From positions 248,001-312,000 of the forward strand of contig NZ_JAJTSZ010000002.1 in the NCBI RefSeq assembly GCF_021440195.1: a DNA stretch of 64,000 nt, given 5' to 3'. A program made the translations under genes and the position numbers. Position 1 is the stretch's first letter; each line of letters begins with the position of its first letter. The stretch comes from Dyadobacter sp. CY356 (GTDB lineage: Bacteria; Bacteroidota; Bacteroidia; Cytophagales; Spirosomataceae). The notes under the pieces are model-generated. The model did no database searches and was not told the DNA's origin. It worked only from the letters and a program-made list of their open reading frames with translations. This document shows, in pieces, positions 16,439 to 25,823 of this stretch.

Positions 16439-17773
16439 TCATTTAATTACGATCCTCTTTGTGACGGTTTCTTTGTCTGTGGTCACTTTTAAATAGTATA
16501 ATCCAGTCTGAAATTTATTTACATCGACAAAAATTTTCCGACTCCAAACATCTGTAAAGTTCTGATATTGAAGAGGATTTCCCAGCTGATCATATAAAGT
16601 AACAGAGAAATTCTGATAGTCAGCAAAACGGACAATGGCGTTAAGTTCAGTACTTGCCGGATTTGGAAAAACATCAACAAGAAGATTATCAGAAGGATCT
16701 AGCCTGCCAATTTTTGCTGATTCAACCAGTTTAATTCTTCGTGGGCTCAAAGCTAAAACCGCCTTCATTCGCGCCAATTGATCGGCAGTAAAAATATTCA
16801 TACATGAATCCGGAGAGTAATCCATGTAATTTTCAATCATATTTCGGGTCCTGAAACCAGCACAGTTTGAATATTTATCAGTACAAACGGTCGTTTGATT
16901 GGAACCTTCAGTAGGCGGAGTATCTGCGCAAAAGTCATTGCCACAAAAAGCATCGCCCCAGGTATGAATCAAACCCAGCCAATGGCCGATTTCGTGTGTT
17001 GCAGTTCTTCCGAGGTTATAAATTCTGCTCGTGTTTGTAACGCTGTTCCTGCCAAAATAACGGAAATCAATGATAACTCCGTCCGTCTTTTCGTATAGTT
17101 CATTGTTAGTTGTCAGTCCGTCAACACCCTCCACGGATGGAAATTGGGAAATGCCTAAATAACTGTCAATGAACCTGCAAGTCCAGATATTCAGATATTT
17201 ATCCGACGGCCAGTAAACGATACTCGCAAGCAGGTCGTCATCGGTAATCGGATTAAAAAGACTTCGTTCTGTATATTGTGTTCTTGTAATTCCGGTTGTG
17301 CTTTTTCCATTGTCGTCATATTCTGCCAGATAAAATTCGATACCTGCATCCACGCCAACAGGGTCAGCATTGAAACCGTTGGTACCAGACTTTCGGCGAT
17401 AATCCTCGTTCAAAACGGCAATCTGACTACGGATTTGCTCGTCGGAAATATTCGGATTGTTTTCCCCACCGATTTTACCCATTGCGCCATCATATACGAC
17501 ATGGACCACAACAGGAATTCTGATAACCTCATCGGTCGCAGCTGTACGCAGCCGCGACCGATTGTTTTGTAAATATTCCTGAATTGCTTCTTCTGTTTTA
17601 ATTTTAGAAAGCTGATAATCAGGATTTTTCTTCGCTCTGATAACATCCCGCTCATGAGTTACACAGCGGATCAATAAAGAATCTGCTGTTTGCGCATCGC
17701 TTTGCATTGGATAAAAGAACCCAATAATGCCCAAACCGATAAGAATGTTAAATTTAGCTCTCAGCTTTTTCAT
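16439..17773 (-). CDS. Secreted M43 (pappalysin-like) metalloprotease with T9SS sorting tail
   Basis: A 444-residue extracellular zinc protease. I chose the ATG at 17773 because it gives a proper signal peptide, KFNILIGLGIIGFFYPMQSDAQ. The zinc motif HEIGHWLGLIH (HExxHxxGxxH) is at residues ~260-270, the Met-turn side follows in NYMDYSPDSCMNIFT, and several Cys could form disulfides. The last ~80 residues, VFPNPASTELN...GLYYLKVTTD...KRIVIK, are a type A C-terminal domain for type IX secretion. The gene starts inside the 3' end of phoH, a 20-base overlap, which suggests translational coupling. Confidence 0.9.
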   Translation of the reverse strand: MKKLRAKFNILIGLGIIGFFYPMQSDAQTADSLLIRCVTHERDVIRAKKNPDYQLSKIKTEEAIQEYLQNNRSRLRTAATDEVIRIPVVVHVVYDGAMGKIGGENNPNISDEQIRSQIAVLNEDYRRKSGTNGFNADPVGVDAGIEFYLAEYDDNGKSTTGITRTQYTERSLFNPITDDDLLASIVYWPSDKYLNIWTCRFIDSYLGISQFPSVEGVDGLTTNNELYEKTDGVIIDFRYFGRNSVTNTSRIYNLGRTATHEIGHWLGLIHTWGDAFCGNDFCADTPPTEGSNQTTVCTDKYSNCAGFRTRNMIENYMDYSPDSCMNIFTADQLARMKAVLALSPRRIKLVESAKIGRLDPSDNLLVDVFPNPASTELNAIVRFADYQNFSVTLYDQLGNPLQYQNFTDVWSRKIFVDVNKFQTGLYYLKVTTDKETVTKRIVIK

Positions 17774-18701
17774 ATGCAGCCAGAATGTCCTTAACCAAGC
17801 GGTGGCGCACAACATCAGATCCGTCAAGCTCAACGAAACTGATTCCTTTTATCCCTTTCAAAAGGGTCAGCGAATCTATCAGACCCGATTTCAGGTTTTT
17901 GGGAAGGTCAATCTGCGATTTATCTCCCGTAATAATTGCCTTGGAACTTGGACCCATCCTTGTCAAAAACATTTTCATTTGCATAGGCGTGGTGTTCTGT
18001 GCCTCATCAAGCAAAATAAACGCATTGTTCAGTGTCCGGCCTCTCATATAAGCGAGCGGCGCGATCTCGATCGTCCTGTTTTCCAGATATAATTTCAGCT
18101 TTTCCGGAGCGATCATATCGTCCAGCGCATCATAAATTGGTCTTAAATATGGATCTATTTTTTCTTTCAGATCGCCCGGTAAAAACCCTAAATTCTCCCC
18201 TGCCTCAACCGCCGGACGCGTGATGATAATTTTCTTAACCTCTTTATTTTTCAAAGCACGAACCGCAATCGCCACCGCCGTGTATGTCTTCCCTGTTCCC
18301 GCCGGCCCTACTGCATAGACCAGGTCAAATTTTGCAGCTGCCTCAACCAATAATTTCTGATTTTGCGTTTTTGCTTTGACAACCAGACCTTTATTTCCAT
18401 AAATGATAACATCGGCATCATCTTCTGCGTGATGGACGGCTGGTCTGGAAATACCGTTCAGATAAACTTTAACATTTTCATTGGTAATTTTTCCATATTT
18501 CTGGTAATGAGCAACCAGCGAATCAAGTATATCAGTGATACGCATAATTTCAGGCGCTGTACCCTGAATACGGATTTCATTTCCACGGGAAATAATTTTG
18601 CTTTTAGGAAAAGCCGCGGATACTTCTTTAATATTCGAATTGTGAATGCCCAAAAAATCGACCATAGAGACGTCTTCGAGCGTGATGATTTTTTCTAGCA
18701 A
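17754..18701 (-). CDS. phoH: PhoH-family ATPase
   Basis: A 315-residue cytoplasmic ATPase of the PhoH family, linked to RNA metabolism in studied relatives. An N-terminal KH-like stretch (residues ~15-65) precedes the P-loop GPAGTGKTYTA at 132-142 and Walker B FILLDEAQN at 228-236; ITGDKSQIDLP is the sensor motif. No ATG suits the family start; TTG at 18701 gives LEKIITLEDVSMVDFLG, which fits, and an internal ATG 12 codons later is the alternative. It heads the run into the secreted protease and comEC. Confidence 0.88.
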   Translation of the reverse strand: MLEKIITLEDVSMVDFLGIHNSNIKEVSAAFPKSKIISRGNEIRIQGTAPEIMRITDILDSLVAHYQKYGKITNENVKVYLNGISRPAVHHAEDDADVIIYGNKGLVVKAKTQNQKLLVEAAAKFDLVYAVGPAGTGKTYTAVAIAVRALKNKEVKKIIITRPAVEAGENLGFLPGDLKEKIDPYLRPIYDALDDMIAPEKLKLYLENRTIEIAPLAYMRGRTLNNAFILLDEAQNTTPMQMKMFLTRMGPSSKAIITGDKSQIDLPKNLKSGLIDSLTLLKGIKGISFVELDGSDVVRHRLVKDILAAYEKAES

Positions 18702-18938
18702 ATGAATGATCGTTTTAGTGTTAATTGAATTCTCTTAAAATTTAGTAATAATAACCAACAATTTTTCGAATATGATGCATAATAAAAAATTTACCACTTC
18801 ATTTTAACAACGTTAAATAAATATAAAAAGATCAACTATTTCATTATCAATTAACCAGGACTTTTTATAATCCGTAAAAAAAAATAGTTGTTGACACTTC
18901 CTTTTCTCACAGCTGCCTTATGATTAATTTTGTCTTAC

Positions 18939-20570
18939 ATGGAAAATGACAAGGCACCAAATCAATATACCAAAACAGGTAACAAAACAGGTTCTTCCAA
19001 CGGAAGATCTGTCAACACACGCGCCCAAAGTTTTGACCAGAATTATGGCAAACTTCCGCCTCAGGCAACCGATCTTGAAGAAGCAGTTCTCGGCGCTTTA
19101 ATGATTGAAAAAGATGCACTCACTGCGGTAGTTGACATTCTCAGACCGGAGAGTTTTTATAAAGATTCTCACCAGCGTATTTACAAGGCGATACTGACTT
19201 TATTTGCTGATTCTGAGCCAATTGACATGCTTACCGTAATTTCAAAATTGCGGAGCACAGGCGAGGTTGAGATCATTGGTGGAGCATCTTATATCATTGG
19301 TCTTACGTCAAAAGTTAACTCGGCGGCCAATATTGAGTATCATGCCCGGATCATTACACAGGCGTCCATAAGGAGGGAATTAATCACGATTTCTTCCGAA
19401 ATCCAAAAGGAAGCTTTTGAAGATACAACGGACGTTTTTAAATTACTTGACAAAACAGAACAAGCACTTTTCCAGATCTCGGAATCCAATATCAAGAAAA
19501 ATTACTCTGATATGGGTTCGCTGATGCGTCAGGCTTTGGAAGAACTTGATCAGAAAAAAAATAATAAAGATGGTCTGACGGGTGTTCCTTCAGGCTTTTC
19601 TGCATTGGACAGGATTACTTCTGGCTGGCAAAAAACAGAATTGGTTATCCTGGCAGCTCGTCCCGGTATGGGAAAAACGGCCTTTGTCGTTTCCTCACTT
19701 CGAAATGCTGCTGTGGATTTTAATATGGCCGTTGCGATCTTCTCTCTGGAAATGTCCTCCGTTCAGCTGGTGAATCGTCTGATATCCGCAGAAGCTGAAA
19801 TTGACAGTGAAAAGATCAGGAAGGGAAGTCTTGCGCCGCATGAGTGGGAACAGCTTCACCACCGGATCCACCGGCTGACCAATGCGCCAATTTATATTGA
19901 CGATACACCTGCCCTGTCCATTCTGGAGTTACGGGCCAAATGCCGTCGTCTAAAAGCGCAGCATGATATCCAGATGGTCGTGATTGACTATTTGCAGCTG
20001 ATGACTGGTGATACGGGCGGAAAAGGTGCAGGTAACCGTGAACAGGAAATTGCAATGATCTCGCGTTCCTTGAAAAACCTTGCTAAGGAACTAGATGTAC
20101 CTGTTATCGCACTGTCTCAGCTAAGTCGTGCTGTTGAAACCCGTGGTGGAGAAAAAAGGCCTCAGCTTTCAGATTTAAGGGAATCAGGATCTATCGAGCA
20201 GGATGCCGATATGGTTATCTTCCTTTATCGTCCTGAATATTATGGTATCACAGAAGACGAAACAGGAAATTCAGTAGCCGGTGTCGGTGAGGTAATTATT
20301 GCAAAAAACAGGGCTGGATCTCTGGAAACTGTGCAGTTGCGATTCATCGGTAAGTATACCAAATTCGCCGATCTTGATGCCCAGTTTGCACCTGCTCCAT
20401 TTTCAGTTGACCGTCCGATTACAAATTCCAATCCAATTTCTTCTTTTGAAAGTCAGGGAAGAAATAATCCGGCAACAAATAATCCTGCTACGGGCGGAAC
20501 ACTTCGCAGCCGCGCCAATGATTTAAGTAATTTCGATTACAAAGGTCCGGATAGTGAGCCTCCATTCTGA
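18939..20570 (+). CDS. dnaB: Replicative DNA helicase
   Basis: Hexameric 5'-3' helicase of the replisome, 543 residues from the ATG at 18939 (a TTG three codons earlier is also open). The N-terminal primase-interacting domain is LPPQATDLEEAVLGALMIE. The RecA-like motor has Walker A ARPGMGKTAF near residue 242, VAIFSLEMS, Walker B VVIDYLQLM, and ALSQLSRAVE and SGSIEQDADMVIFLYRPEYY, the DnaB signature. It has no intein. A TAATTTTG box at 18925-18932 lies only seven bases before the ATG, without a well-spaced -33 box. Confidence 0.95.
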   Translation: MENDKAPNQYTKTGNKTGSSNGRSVNTRAQSFDQNYGKLPPQATDLEEAVLGALMIEKDALTAVVDILRPESFYKDSHQRIYKAILTLFADSEPIDMLTVISKLRSTGEVEIIGGASYIIGLTSKVNSAANIEYHARIITQASIRRELITISSEIQKEAFEDTTDVFKLLDKTEQALFQISESNIKKNYSDMGSLMRQALEELDQKKNNKDGLTGVPSGFSALDRITSGWQKTELVILAARPGMGKTAFVVSSLRNAAVDFNMAVAIFSLEMSSVQLVNRLISAEAEIDSEKIRKGSLAPHEWEQLHHRIHRLTNAPIYIDDTPALSILELRAKCRRLKAQHDIQMVVIDYLQLMTGDTGGKGAGNREQEIAMISRSLKNLAKELDVPVIALSQLSRAVETRGGEKRPQLSDLRESGSIEQDADMVIFLYRPEYYGITEDETGNSVAGVGEVIIAKNRAGSLETVQLRFIGKYTKFADLDAQFAPAPFSVDRPITNSNPISSFESQGRNNPATNNPATGGTLRSRANDLSNFDYKGPDSEPPF

Positions 20571-20600
20571 GTTTCACCAAAATTCATGTTGATATTAAAC

Positions 20601-20637
20601 AAAAAGTCGCCGGAAATATACTTTCCGGCGACTTTTT
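20601..20637. terminator. Bidirectional rho-independent terminator after dnaB
   Basis: A perfect 16-bp stem (20601-20616 with 20622-20637) and five-base loop, with A5 at the start and T5 at the end. It sits between convergent dnaB and rlmD. Confidence 0.9.
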
Positions 20638-20716
20638 GTTATTGGTATAATACAATGACTATTACAATAATCTCCGTATTTCAATAGCATCTATATAGAA
20701 AAAATTCTATTAATAG

Positions 20717-22120
20717 CTATCTGTCTTTCCGAAGTAAAAGCGCAACATTCTCCACATGATGCGTATTGGGAAACATATCCACCGGCTGCACCTTTGTTAC
20801 TTCATAATCATCAGACATAAGCAAAAGATCTCTTGCCTGCGTTGCCGTGTTACAGCTTACATAAACCACTTTGTCCGGCGCAGCTTTCAAAATTGTATCT
20901 ATTACCGGCACATCCATTCCTGCACGTGGCGGATCGGTAATGATCACATCTGGTCTTCCGTGTTTTGCCAAAAAGGATTCGTTCATGATCCAGCGCATAT
21001 CACCGGCAAAAAATTCTGTATTGGTAATGCTGTTCAAGGCAGAATTAATTCTAGCGTCACGAACTGCTGCTTCAACATATTCAACACCCACCACTTTTTT
21101 AGCTTGTCTGGCAACAAAATTGGCTATCGTTCCTGTGCCTGTGTACAAATCATAAACAGATTCATTTCCAGTCAATCCTGCATATTCCCTGGTCACCTTA
21201 AACAGATTGTAGGCCTGTTCAGAATTGGTCTGATAAAATGATTTCGGACCAACCAGAAAAGTAAGATCTTCCATCGTCTCACGAATCGTTGTTTCTCCCG
21301 AAAAATTAATTACCTCCTGATCCTGATATGAATCATTTCCTTTTAGGTTGACGATATAGTTCAGCGACGTAATTTCCGGATGCATGTCCTTCATGTAATT
21401 CATCACAAGGTCAATCGCCTCATCATTTTGCTCACCAAACTGGACGATAACCATAATATCACCCGTGTTTGCCGTTCTGACAACCAGGTTTCTTAGCGTT
21501 CCAACATTGTATTTAACATCATAATATGGAATGCCTTGCGCTTCTCCGAATGCGTGCAGGGAGTTTCTTAAAGCATTGGAAGGATCCGGCTGTAAATGGC
21601 ATTTTTGAACAGTAAAAATTTTATCAAAACGTTTTGGAACGTGAAAACCTAATGCGTTTTTCGAAAATTTCTCACCCGAATCCAGTTGTTCCTTCGTTAC
21701 CCAACGGTAATTGGAAAACGTGAATTCCAGTTTATTTCTGTAAAATGTAGTTTTGGGCCCGGCCAGGATTGGATTGATTTCAACATTTTTAATTTTGCCA
21801 ATACGTTGAAAATGATCAACCACCTGCTGTCTTTTAAAACCAATCTGATGTTCGTAAGCAATATGCTGCCATTTACAACCACCGCAAACACCGAAATGCT
21901 GACAGTAAGGCTCCGCCCGTAATTTGGACAAAGAATGTATTTTCGTGACAATCGCCTCCTTTAATTTCTTTTTGGTCCGCACCACTTCCAGGTCCACTAT
22001 ATCGCCTGGTGCCACATCTCCTTCAATGAAAATTACCCCGTCTTCCGATTTAAATATACACTTGCCTTCTGCCGCGAAATCAGTAATTTCAACGTATTCA
22101 TACCTGGTACCCTTTGACAT
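20717..22120 (-). CDS. rlmD: 23S rRNA (uracil-5-)-methyltransferase, RlmD/TrmA family
   Basis: SAM-dependent RNA uridine methyltransferase, 467 residues. A TRAM RNA-binding domain (residues ~5-60) precedes an iron-sulfur site, C-x5-C-x2-C in CQHFGVCGGC near 73-82, with a fourth Cys in QKCHLQ. SAM binding is DLYTGTGTIANF, then DPPRAGMD, and the catalytic Cys is in YVSCNTATQARDL. Assignment to RlmD rather than RlmC or TrmA is by general resemblance. Confidence 0.85.
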   Translation of the reverse strand: MSKGTRYEYVEITDFAAEGKCIFKSEDGVIFIEGDVAPGDIVDLEVVRTKKKLKEAIVTKIHSLSKLRAEPYCQHFGVCGGCKWQHIAYEHQIGFKRQQVVDHFQRIGKIKNVEINPILAGPKTTFYRNKLEFTFSNYRWVTKEQLDSGEKFSKNALGFHVPKRFDKIFTVQKCHLQPDPSNALRNSLHAFGEAQGIPYYDVKYNVGTLRNLVVRTANTGDIMVIVQFGEQNDEAIDLVMNYMKDMHPEITSLNYIVNLKGNDSYQDQEVINFSGETTIRETMEDLTFLVGPKSFYQTNSEQAYNLFKVTREYAGLTGNESVYDLYTGTGTIANFVARQAKKVVGVEYVEAAVRDARINSALNSITNTEFFAGDMRWIMNESFLAKHGRPDVIITDPPRAGMDVPVIDTILKAAPDKVVYVSCNTATQARDLLLMSDDYEVTKVQPVDMFPNTHHVENVALLLRKDR

Positions 22121-22180
22121 TTTTTCCTTTTTAATTTCTAAACCTTATTATATCGCCTAATATCTACTGAAGCGTTTGCT

Positions 22181-24388
22181 ATGAAAAACCGATTGATTTT
22201 ATCCTTCGTACTTCTGTTATGCATTCTGGAAGCAAGAGCCACGCACATTGTGGGCGGACAACTCTTCATCACTGAAAACAAAAACAGCACATACAATTAC
22301 AAAATCGGGCTCACCATGTACTTCGATGCACTCAATGGAAATCCTGGTGCAGAAGATGACGTTGTCTACATTTACGTGTTTCGAAAACGTGACAATGCAT
22401 CTGTTGGTTACGTTTCAGCCCCAAAAATAGAACGAAAAAACGTCACCTACGCAAATCCGCAGTGTGGAATATCTTCGACCGAAACAATTATGATCACTTA
22501 TTCCAGTGACGTTCGGCTCGAATCTTCCGCTTTCAACGATCCTGGCGGGTATTATCTGGTCTGGGACAGATGTTGCAGAAACGGTGCAATTACTAATATA
22601 AAATCTCCGGGAACGGCCGGCAGTTTGTTTTATCTTGAATTTCCGCCCATCGTTAAAAATAATATTGCTTTTAAAAATTCCTCTCCGGTTTTCCCGGCTA
22701 TACAGGGGGATTATGCCTGCGTCAATTCTCCTTTCTTTTTTAATTTTGGCGGAACAGATGCGGATGGTGACAGCCTGTCATATAAGCTCATAACACCTCT
22801 GCAAGGATATTCAACTCAGGACCGGCCCAGTGTCCAGGCAATTGGCTCATCAAGTTATCCGACTTTAACCTGGATTGACGGAATCACAACCGCCAATATC
22901 ATCCCTGGACCAAAGCCGTTGGCGGTGGATGCAAAAACCGGTATGCTGTCCGTAACGCCAGCAAATCTGGGGCTGTATGTTTTCGCAGTGCAGGTAGATG
23001 AATTTAGAAATGGTGTAAAAATCGGAACATTAACCAGAGACTTCCAGTTGAAAGTTGTTGACTGTCCGAAAATGAGTGCACCTCAGATTCTTTTCAAACC
23101 CAAGGGAAGCAGCACATTTTATAACAGCAACCAAATAATCACAATTAAGGATGGCGATCCTAATTGCTTCGAAGTTATGGTAACAGACCCAACGATCAAT
23201 GATCTGATCAAAATTGAGGGACATGCCATCAACCAGACCACCGATTATTTTTCACTGTTTCCGCTGGAATATACAACCACCGTAGCAAACGATACCATGC
23301 GTTTTCAGGTCTGCCTCGATGAATGTTTTGTCACCTACGACAACCGCCCGATCCGTATCGAACTCATTGCGCAGGATCAGAGCTGTCCGGTTCCGTTGAC
23401 GGATACGCTGGTAATTTATATCAGACGTACCAGCAGCGATAACAACGCGCCGGTCGTGACAACATCCCTGCAAACTGATTACGTGCATGTTACTGCCGGA
23501 ACGCCTGTCAGTTTTACCGTTTTTGGAAATGATTCTGATACCGATAGCCTAAGCCTTTCCGGGGCCGGAGAAAATTTTACATTGTCTTCAAAATCGATGA
23601 TCTTTAAAACGGTAAGTGGTAAAACTTCGGTTCAATCAGGTTTTACCTGGATTCCTCCCTGCAATGCGGTTGAAGGAGACACATTAAAAGTTGATTTTAC
23701 CGCAGAAGATCTGCGTTGTTCCGGAAGTGGTTTACAATCGTCAAAAACCATTTATTTTATTATTGACCAGTCTCCAAATCATCCACCTGCGATAACAACC
23801 TCACTCGTGCAGCCAGAGGTAAGTTATACCCTGGTGACAACCGGAGGTATTTCATTTCAGGTCAAAGCCATCGATCCGGATACGAATACCATTTCTTTAA
23901 CCGCGTCGGGAAGAGGTTTTGAATTAAAATCTGTCGGGATTTCATTCGAAAATAAAACAGGAATTGGGCAGTTGATATCAGATTTTTCGTGGTTTCCGGA
24001 TTGTTCTCTCATGCGTGGCGATACGAACCAATCATTTACAATCGATTTTGTTACCAGAGACAAGAGTTGCACCGCCTCTCTTGACACCACATCAGTAACA
24101 ATTTCTTTAAGTGATCTCGAAGCAAAATCTGAGATTGATCTGCCGAATGTCATCACGCCCAACGGAGACGGAAAAAATGATTGTCTGATTTTGCAAGAAC
24201 TCCCGATCGGCAGCTGTAACGATGCGTTTAACGATGTCACAATTTTTAACCGCTGGGGAAAACAGATTTATTATTCAAAAGATAAATCGAAAGACTGGTG
24301 CCCGAATGATATTTCCGGCGGGTACTATTACTACGTTATCAAATACACAAAAAGCACATATAAAGGCGGGTTGACAGTTTTAAAATAA
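22181..24388 (+). CDS. Large secreted surface protein with CHU_C / T9SS type B tail
   Basis: A 735-residue exported protein. The signal peptide runs to about residue 20 (LILSFVLLLCILEARA). The body has repeated Ig/cadherin-like segments; two start with similar stretches, NAPVVTTSLQTDYV near 425 and HPPAITTSLVQPEV near 535, each followed by a D-x-D-type turn, so a tandem domain duplication is likely. The last ~90 residues, LPNVITPNGDGKND...TIFNRWGKQIYYSKD...GGYYYYVIKY, are the gliding-motility-associated type B sorting domain. No enzyme motif is seen; adhesion or gliding is inferred. It is followed by a 150-base gap. Confidence 0.85.
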   Translation: MKNRLILSFVLLLCILEARATHIVGGQLFITENKNSTYNYKIGLTMYFDALNGNPGAEDDVVYIYVFRKRDNASVGYVSAPKIERKNVTYANPQCGISSTETIMITYSSDVRLESSAFNDPGGYYLVWDRCCRNGAITNIKSPGTAGSLFYLEFPPIVKNNIAFKNSSPVFPAIQGDYACVNSPFFFNFGGTDADGDSLSYKLITPLQGYSTQDRPSVQAIGSSSYPTLTWIDGITTANIIPGPKPLAVDAKTGMLSVTPANLGLYVFAVQVDEFRNGVKIGTLTRDFQLKVVDCPKMSAPQILFKPKGSSTFYNSNQIITIKDGDPNCFEVMVTDPTINDLIKIEGHAINQTTDYFSLFPLEYTTTVANDTMRFQVCLDECFVTYDNRPIRIELIAQDQSCPVPLTDTLVIYIRRTSSDNNAPVVTTSLQTDYVHVTAGTPVSFTVFGNDSDTDSLSLSGAGENFTLSSKSMIFKTVSGKTSVQSGFTWIPPCNAVEGDTLKVDFTAEDLRCSGSGLQSSKTIYFIIDQSPNHPPAITTSLVQPEVSYTLVTTGGISFQVKAIDPDTNTISLTASGRGFELKSVGISFENKTGIGQLISDFSWFPDCSLMRGDTNQSFTIDFVTRDKSCTASLDTTSVTISLSDLEAKSEIDLPNVITPNGDGKNDCLILQELPIGSCNDAFNDVTIFNRWGKQIYYSKDKSKDWCPNDISGGYYYYVIKYTKSTYKGGLTVLK

Positions 24389-24540
24389 CAAATAAAATGT
24401 GCCATTGATGTTTACCTAAACATTATTTATTTTGTCTTATAACTTCAAAATTATGGATGCAAAATCACATTCAGTTTTTAAAAAAAGGTTGTTAACGATG
24501 CGAAGGAATATTCAAATGGCATTAGCCCAAGCTGCCTGAC

Positions 24541-24960
24541 AGAGTTTTTGTATCGTAAACTGTAAAATCGAGAGCGAACAATCAACCACTTTTCTCCTAC
24601 TCATCTCGCATTCTTAGTTTAGCAAGGAACCCCAGATTTACGCTTCATACTTCTGCCGTCTGTTTAGCAATAACGTATTACTTTTCTGAAAAGAAATCAG
24701 GAAATGGTTCTGCATTGGTCAAAATAAAACTTCTTGCGGACCATATTCAAACTGCGCCGGTTACACACCGTGAAGTTTCAGCTATTACCTTAAATAAATC
24801 GATTATCGATTTTGAAGATAGTCTTCAGTACTACGCCGCTCTTCATGCGGGATGCACGTGTATTGTCACGGAAAATATTCCTGATTTTTATTTTTCCGAA
24901 AATGAAGTAATGGATTGCAAAACTTTTTTTTCTAAATATATGGTCGAAACGAAACCCTGA
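24541..24960 (+). pseudogene. Second PIN-domain toxin, remnant without a start
   Basis: The frame is open from 24559 to 24960 with no ATG near its beginning. It reads NNQPLFSYSSRILSLARNPRF, then the body, and ends DFEDSLQYYAALHAGCTCIVTENIPDFYFSE, the typical C-terminal half of PIN toxins (acidic pair in DFED, then T-N-x2-DF). A stop at 24556-24558 separates it from VFVS, perhaps the wreck of the first strand, so the first catalytic Asp is missing. A 28-codon frame at 24453-24539 precedes it; I do not recognise it. No intact antitoxin is seen. Unrelated in sequence to the PIN gene at 1295-1734. Confidence 0.7.
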
Positions 24961-25013
24961 ACAAAGTTTATTACTTTGCTATTTCAATTCTCAAACTCAA
25001 CCTGAAAATACTT

Positions 25014-25436
25014 ATGACTTCACCACAACAATTATCATTTCTTCTCGCTCGTCTTTCTGTTGGCATGAGTATGTTCGGTCACGGACTGGTCAGACTTCCA
25101 AAGCTTCATACTTTCAGCAACGGGATGGTCAGTCAATTTGAAAAGTCAATTTTACCACAAATACTCGTTACACCATTCAGCTACATGCTACCCATGGCTG
25201 AATTATTGGTTGGTATATTTTTGCTGATTGGTCTCTTCACAAAACAAACGTTGGTCGCCGGTGGTGTGGTAATGATCACACTTATTTTCGGAAGTTCAAT
25301 GATTGAAGAATGGGGTGGCATTCCTTCGCAATTGATTCACGCTGCATTTTTTACAGTATTGCTATCCTTTGAAAAATCCTACAATAGTTTCGCAGTCGAT
25401 TCTATATTAGCGCGTAATAGACAAGCAAATATTTAG
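25014..25436 (+). CDS. DoxX-family membrane protein
   Basis: A 140-residue inner-membrane protein with four predicted helices. The family pattern is RLSVGMSMFGHGLVRL in helix one, MLPMAELLVGIFLLIGLFTK in helix two, VVMITLIFGSSM, then LIHAAFFTVLLSF. DoxX proteins are linked to redox or quinone chemistry, but function is poorly defined. It lies 53 bases after the PIN remnant and stands alone; the 386 bases after it separate it from the Rrf2 gene. Confidence 0.8.
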   Translation: MTSPQQLSFLLARLSVGMSMFGHGLVRLPKLHTFSNGMVSQFEKSILPQILVTPFSYMLPMAELLVGIFLLIGLFTKQTLVAGGVVMITLIFGSSMIEEWGGIPSQLIHAAFFTVLLSFEKSYNSFAVDSILARNRQANI

Positions 25437-25732
25437 GATTTAAAGATATGCGTTGCTCATGAATAACCAAATGAAAATTACTTTTTATACTATTATAACT
25501 TACTAAAAGTACTAATCATATAATATTAATTATATGATTATAAATACTTCACATTTCAATATTTTTATACATTTAAGAAGTATTTATAATATTATATTTT
25601 ATAATCTTATCATAGGTATCATTAATATAATATGTACAATTTTGTTCTATGAGTAATTAATAATCAAAATGTTAGGTAAAAGAGACTGCTAGCATTTGCT
25701 TTATTAAATTATGCTGATAGTAGTATTTCTGA
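25437..25732. other. AT-rich intergenic stretch
   Basis: Very A+T-rich, with runs such as ATAATATTAATTATATG and no open frame worth naming. It has no clear promoter or terminator. The only strong structures in the whole 386-base gap are the hairpin and promoter to its right. Confidence 0.6.
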
Positions 25733-25775
25733 AATCAAAACATATTCAAAAATTTTCGTTGAATATGTTTTGATT
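25733..25775. repeat. Perfect 17-bp inverted repeat upstream of the Rrf2 gene
   Basis: 25733-25749 is the exact reverse complement of 25759-25775, with a nine-base loop. The right arm contains the TTTTG -33 box of the regulator promoter. No T run follows, so it is not a standard terminator. Confidence 0.65.
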
Positions 25776-25798
25776 CCAAATCTATTACTATACCTTTG
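25768..25798 (+). promoter_or_regulatory. Promoter of the Rrf2 regulator gene
   Basis: TTTTG at 25768-25772, an 18-base spacer and TACCTTTG at 25791-25798, an exact TAnnTTTG match. The start codon is 24 bases further, so the leader is short. Confidence 0.65.
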
Positions 25799-25823
25799 TA
25801 CTGTAATAATAAAAATTACAGTA
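25799..25823. promoter_or_regulatory. Rrf2 operator, site 1 (autoregulatory)
   Basis: TACTGTAAT at 25799-25807 is matched by ATTACAGTA at 25815-25823 with a seven-base spacer. It starts right after the -7 box and ends on the A of the start codon, so binding would block transcript initiation. The same sequence occurs upstream of the next gene. Confidence 0.75.

Noticed and set aside
18888..18932. Promoter TTG plus TAATTTTG for dnaB
   Set aside because: The spacing from the nearest TTG to the -7-like box is over 30 bases and the box ends seven bases before the ATG, so it is not listed as a promoter.
20756..21241. 161-codon plus-strand frame inside rlmD
   Set aside because: Antisense to the conserved catalytic domain of RlmD; rich in Cys, His and Ile, as expected of a shadow.
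24453..24539. 28-codon frame before the PIN remnant
   Set aside because: It sits where an antitoxin would be, but the sequence shows no antitoxin motif and no intact start context.
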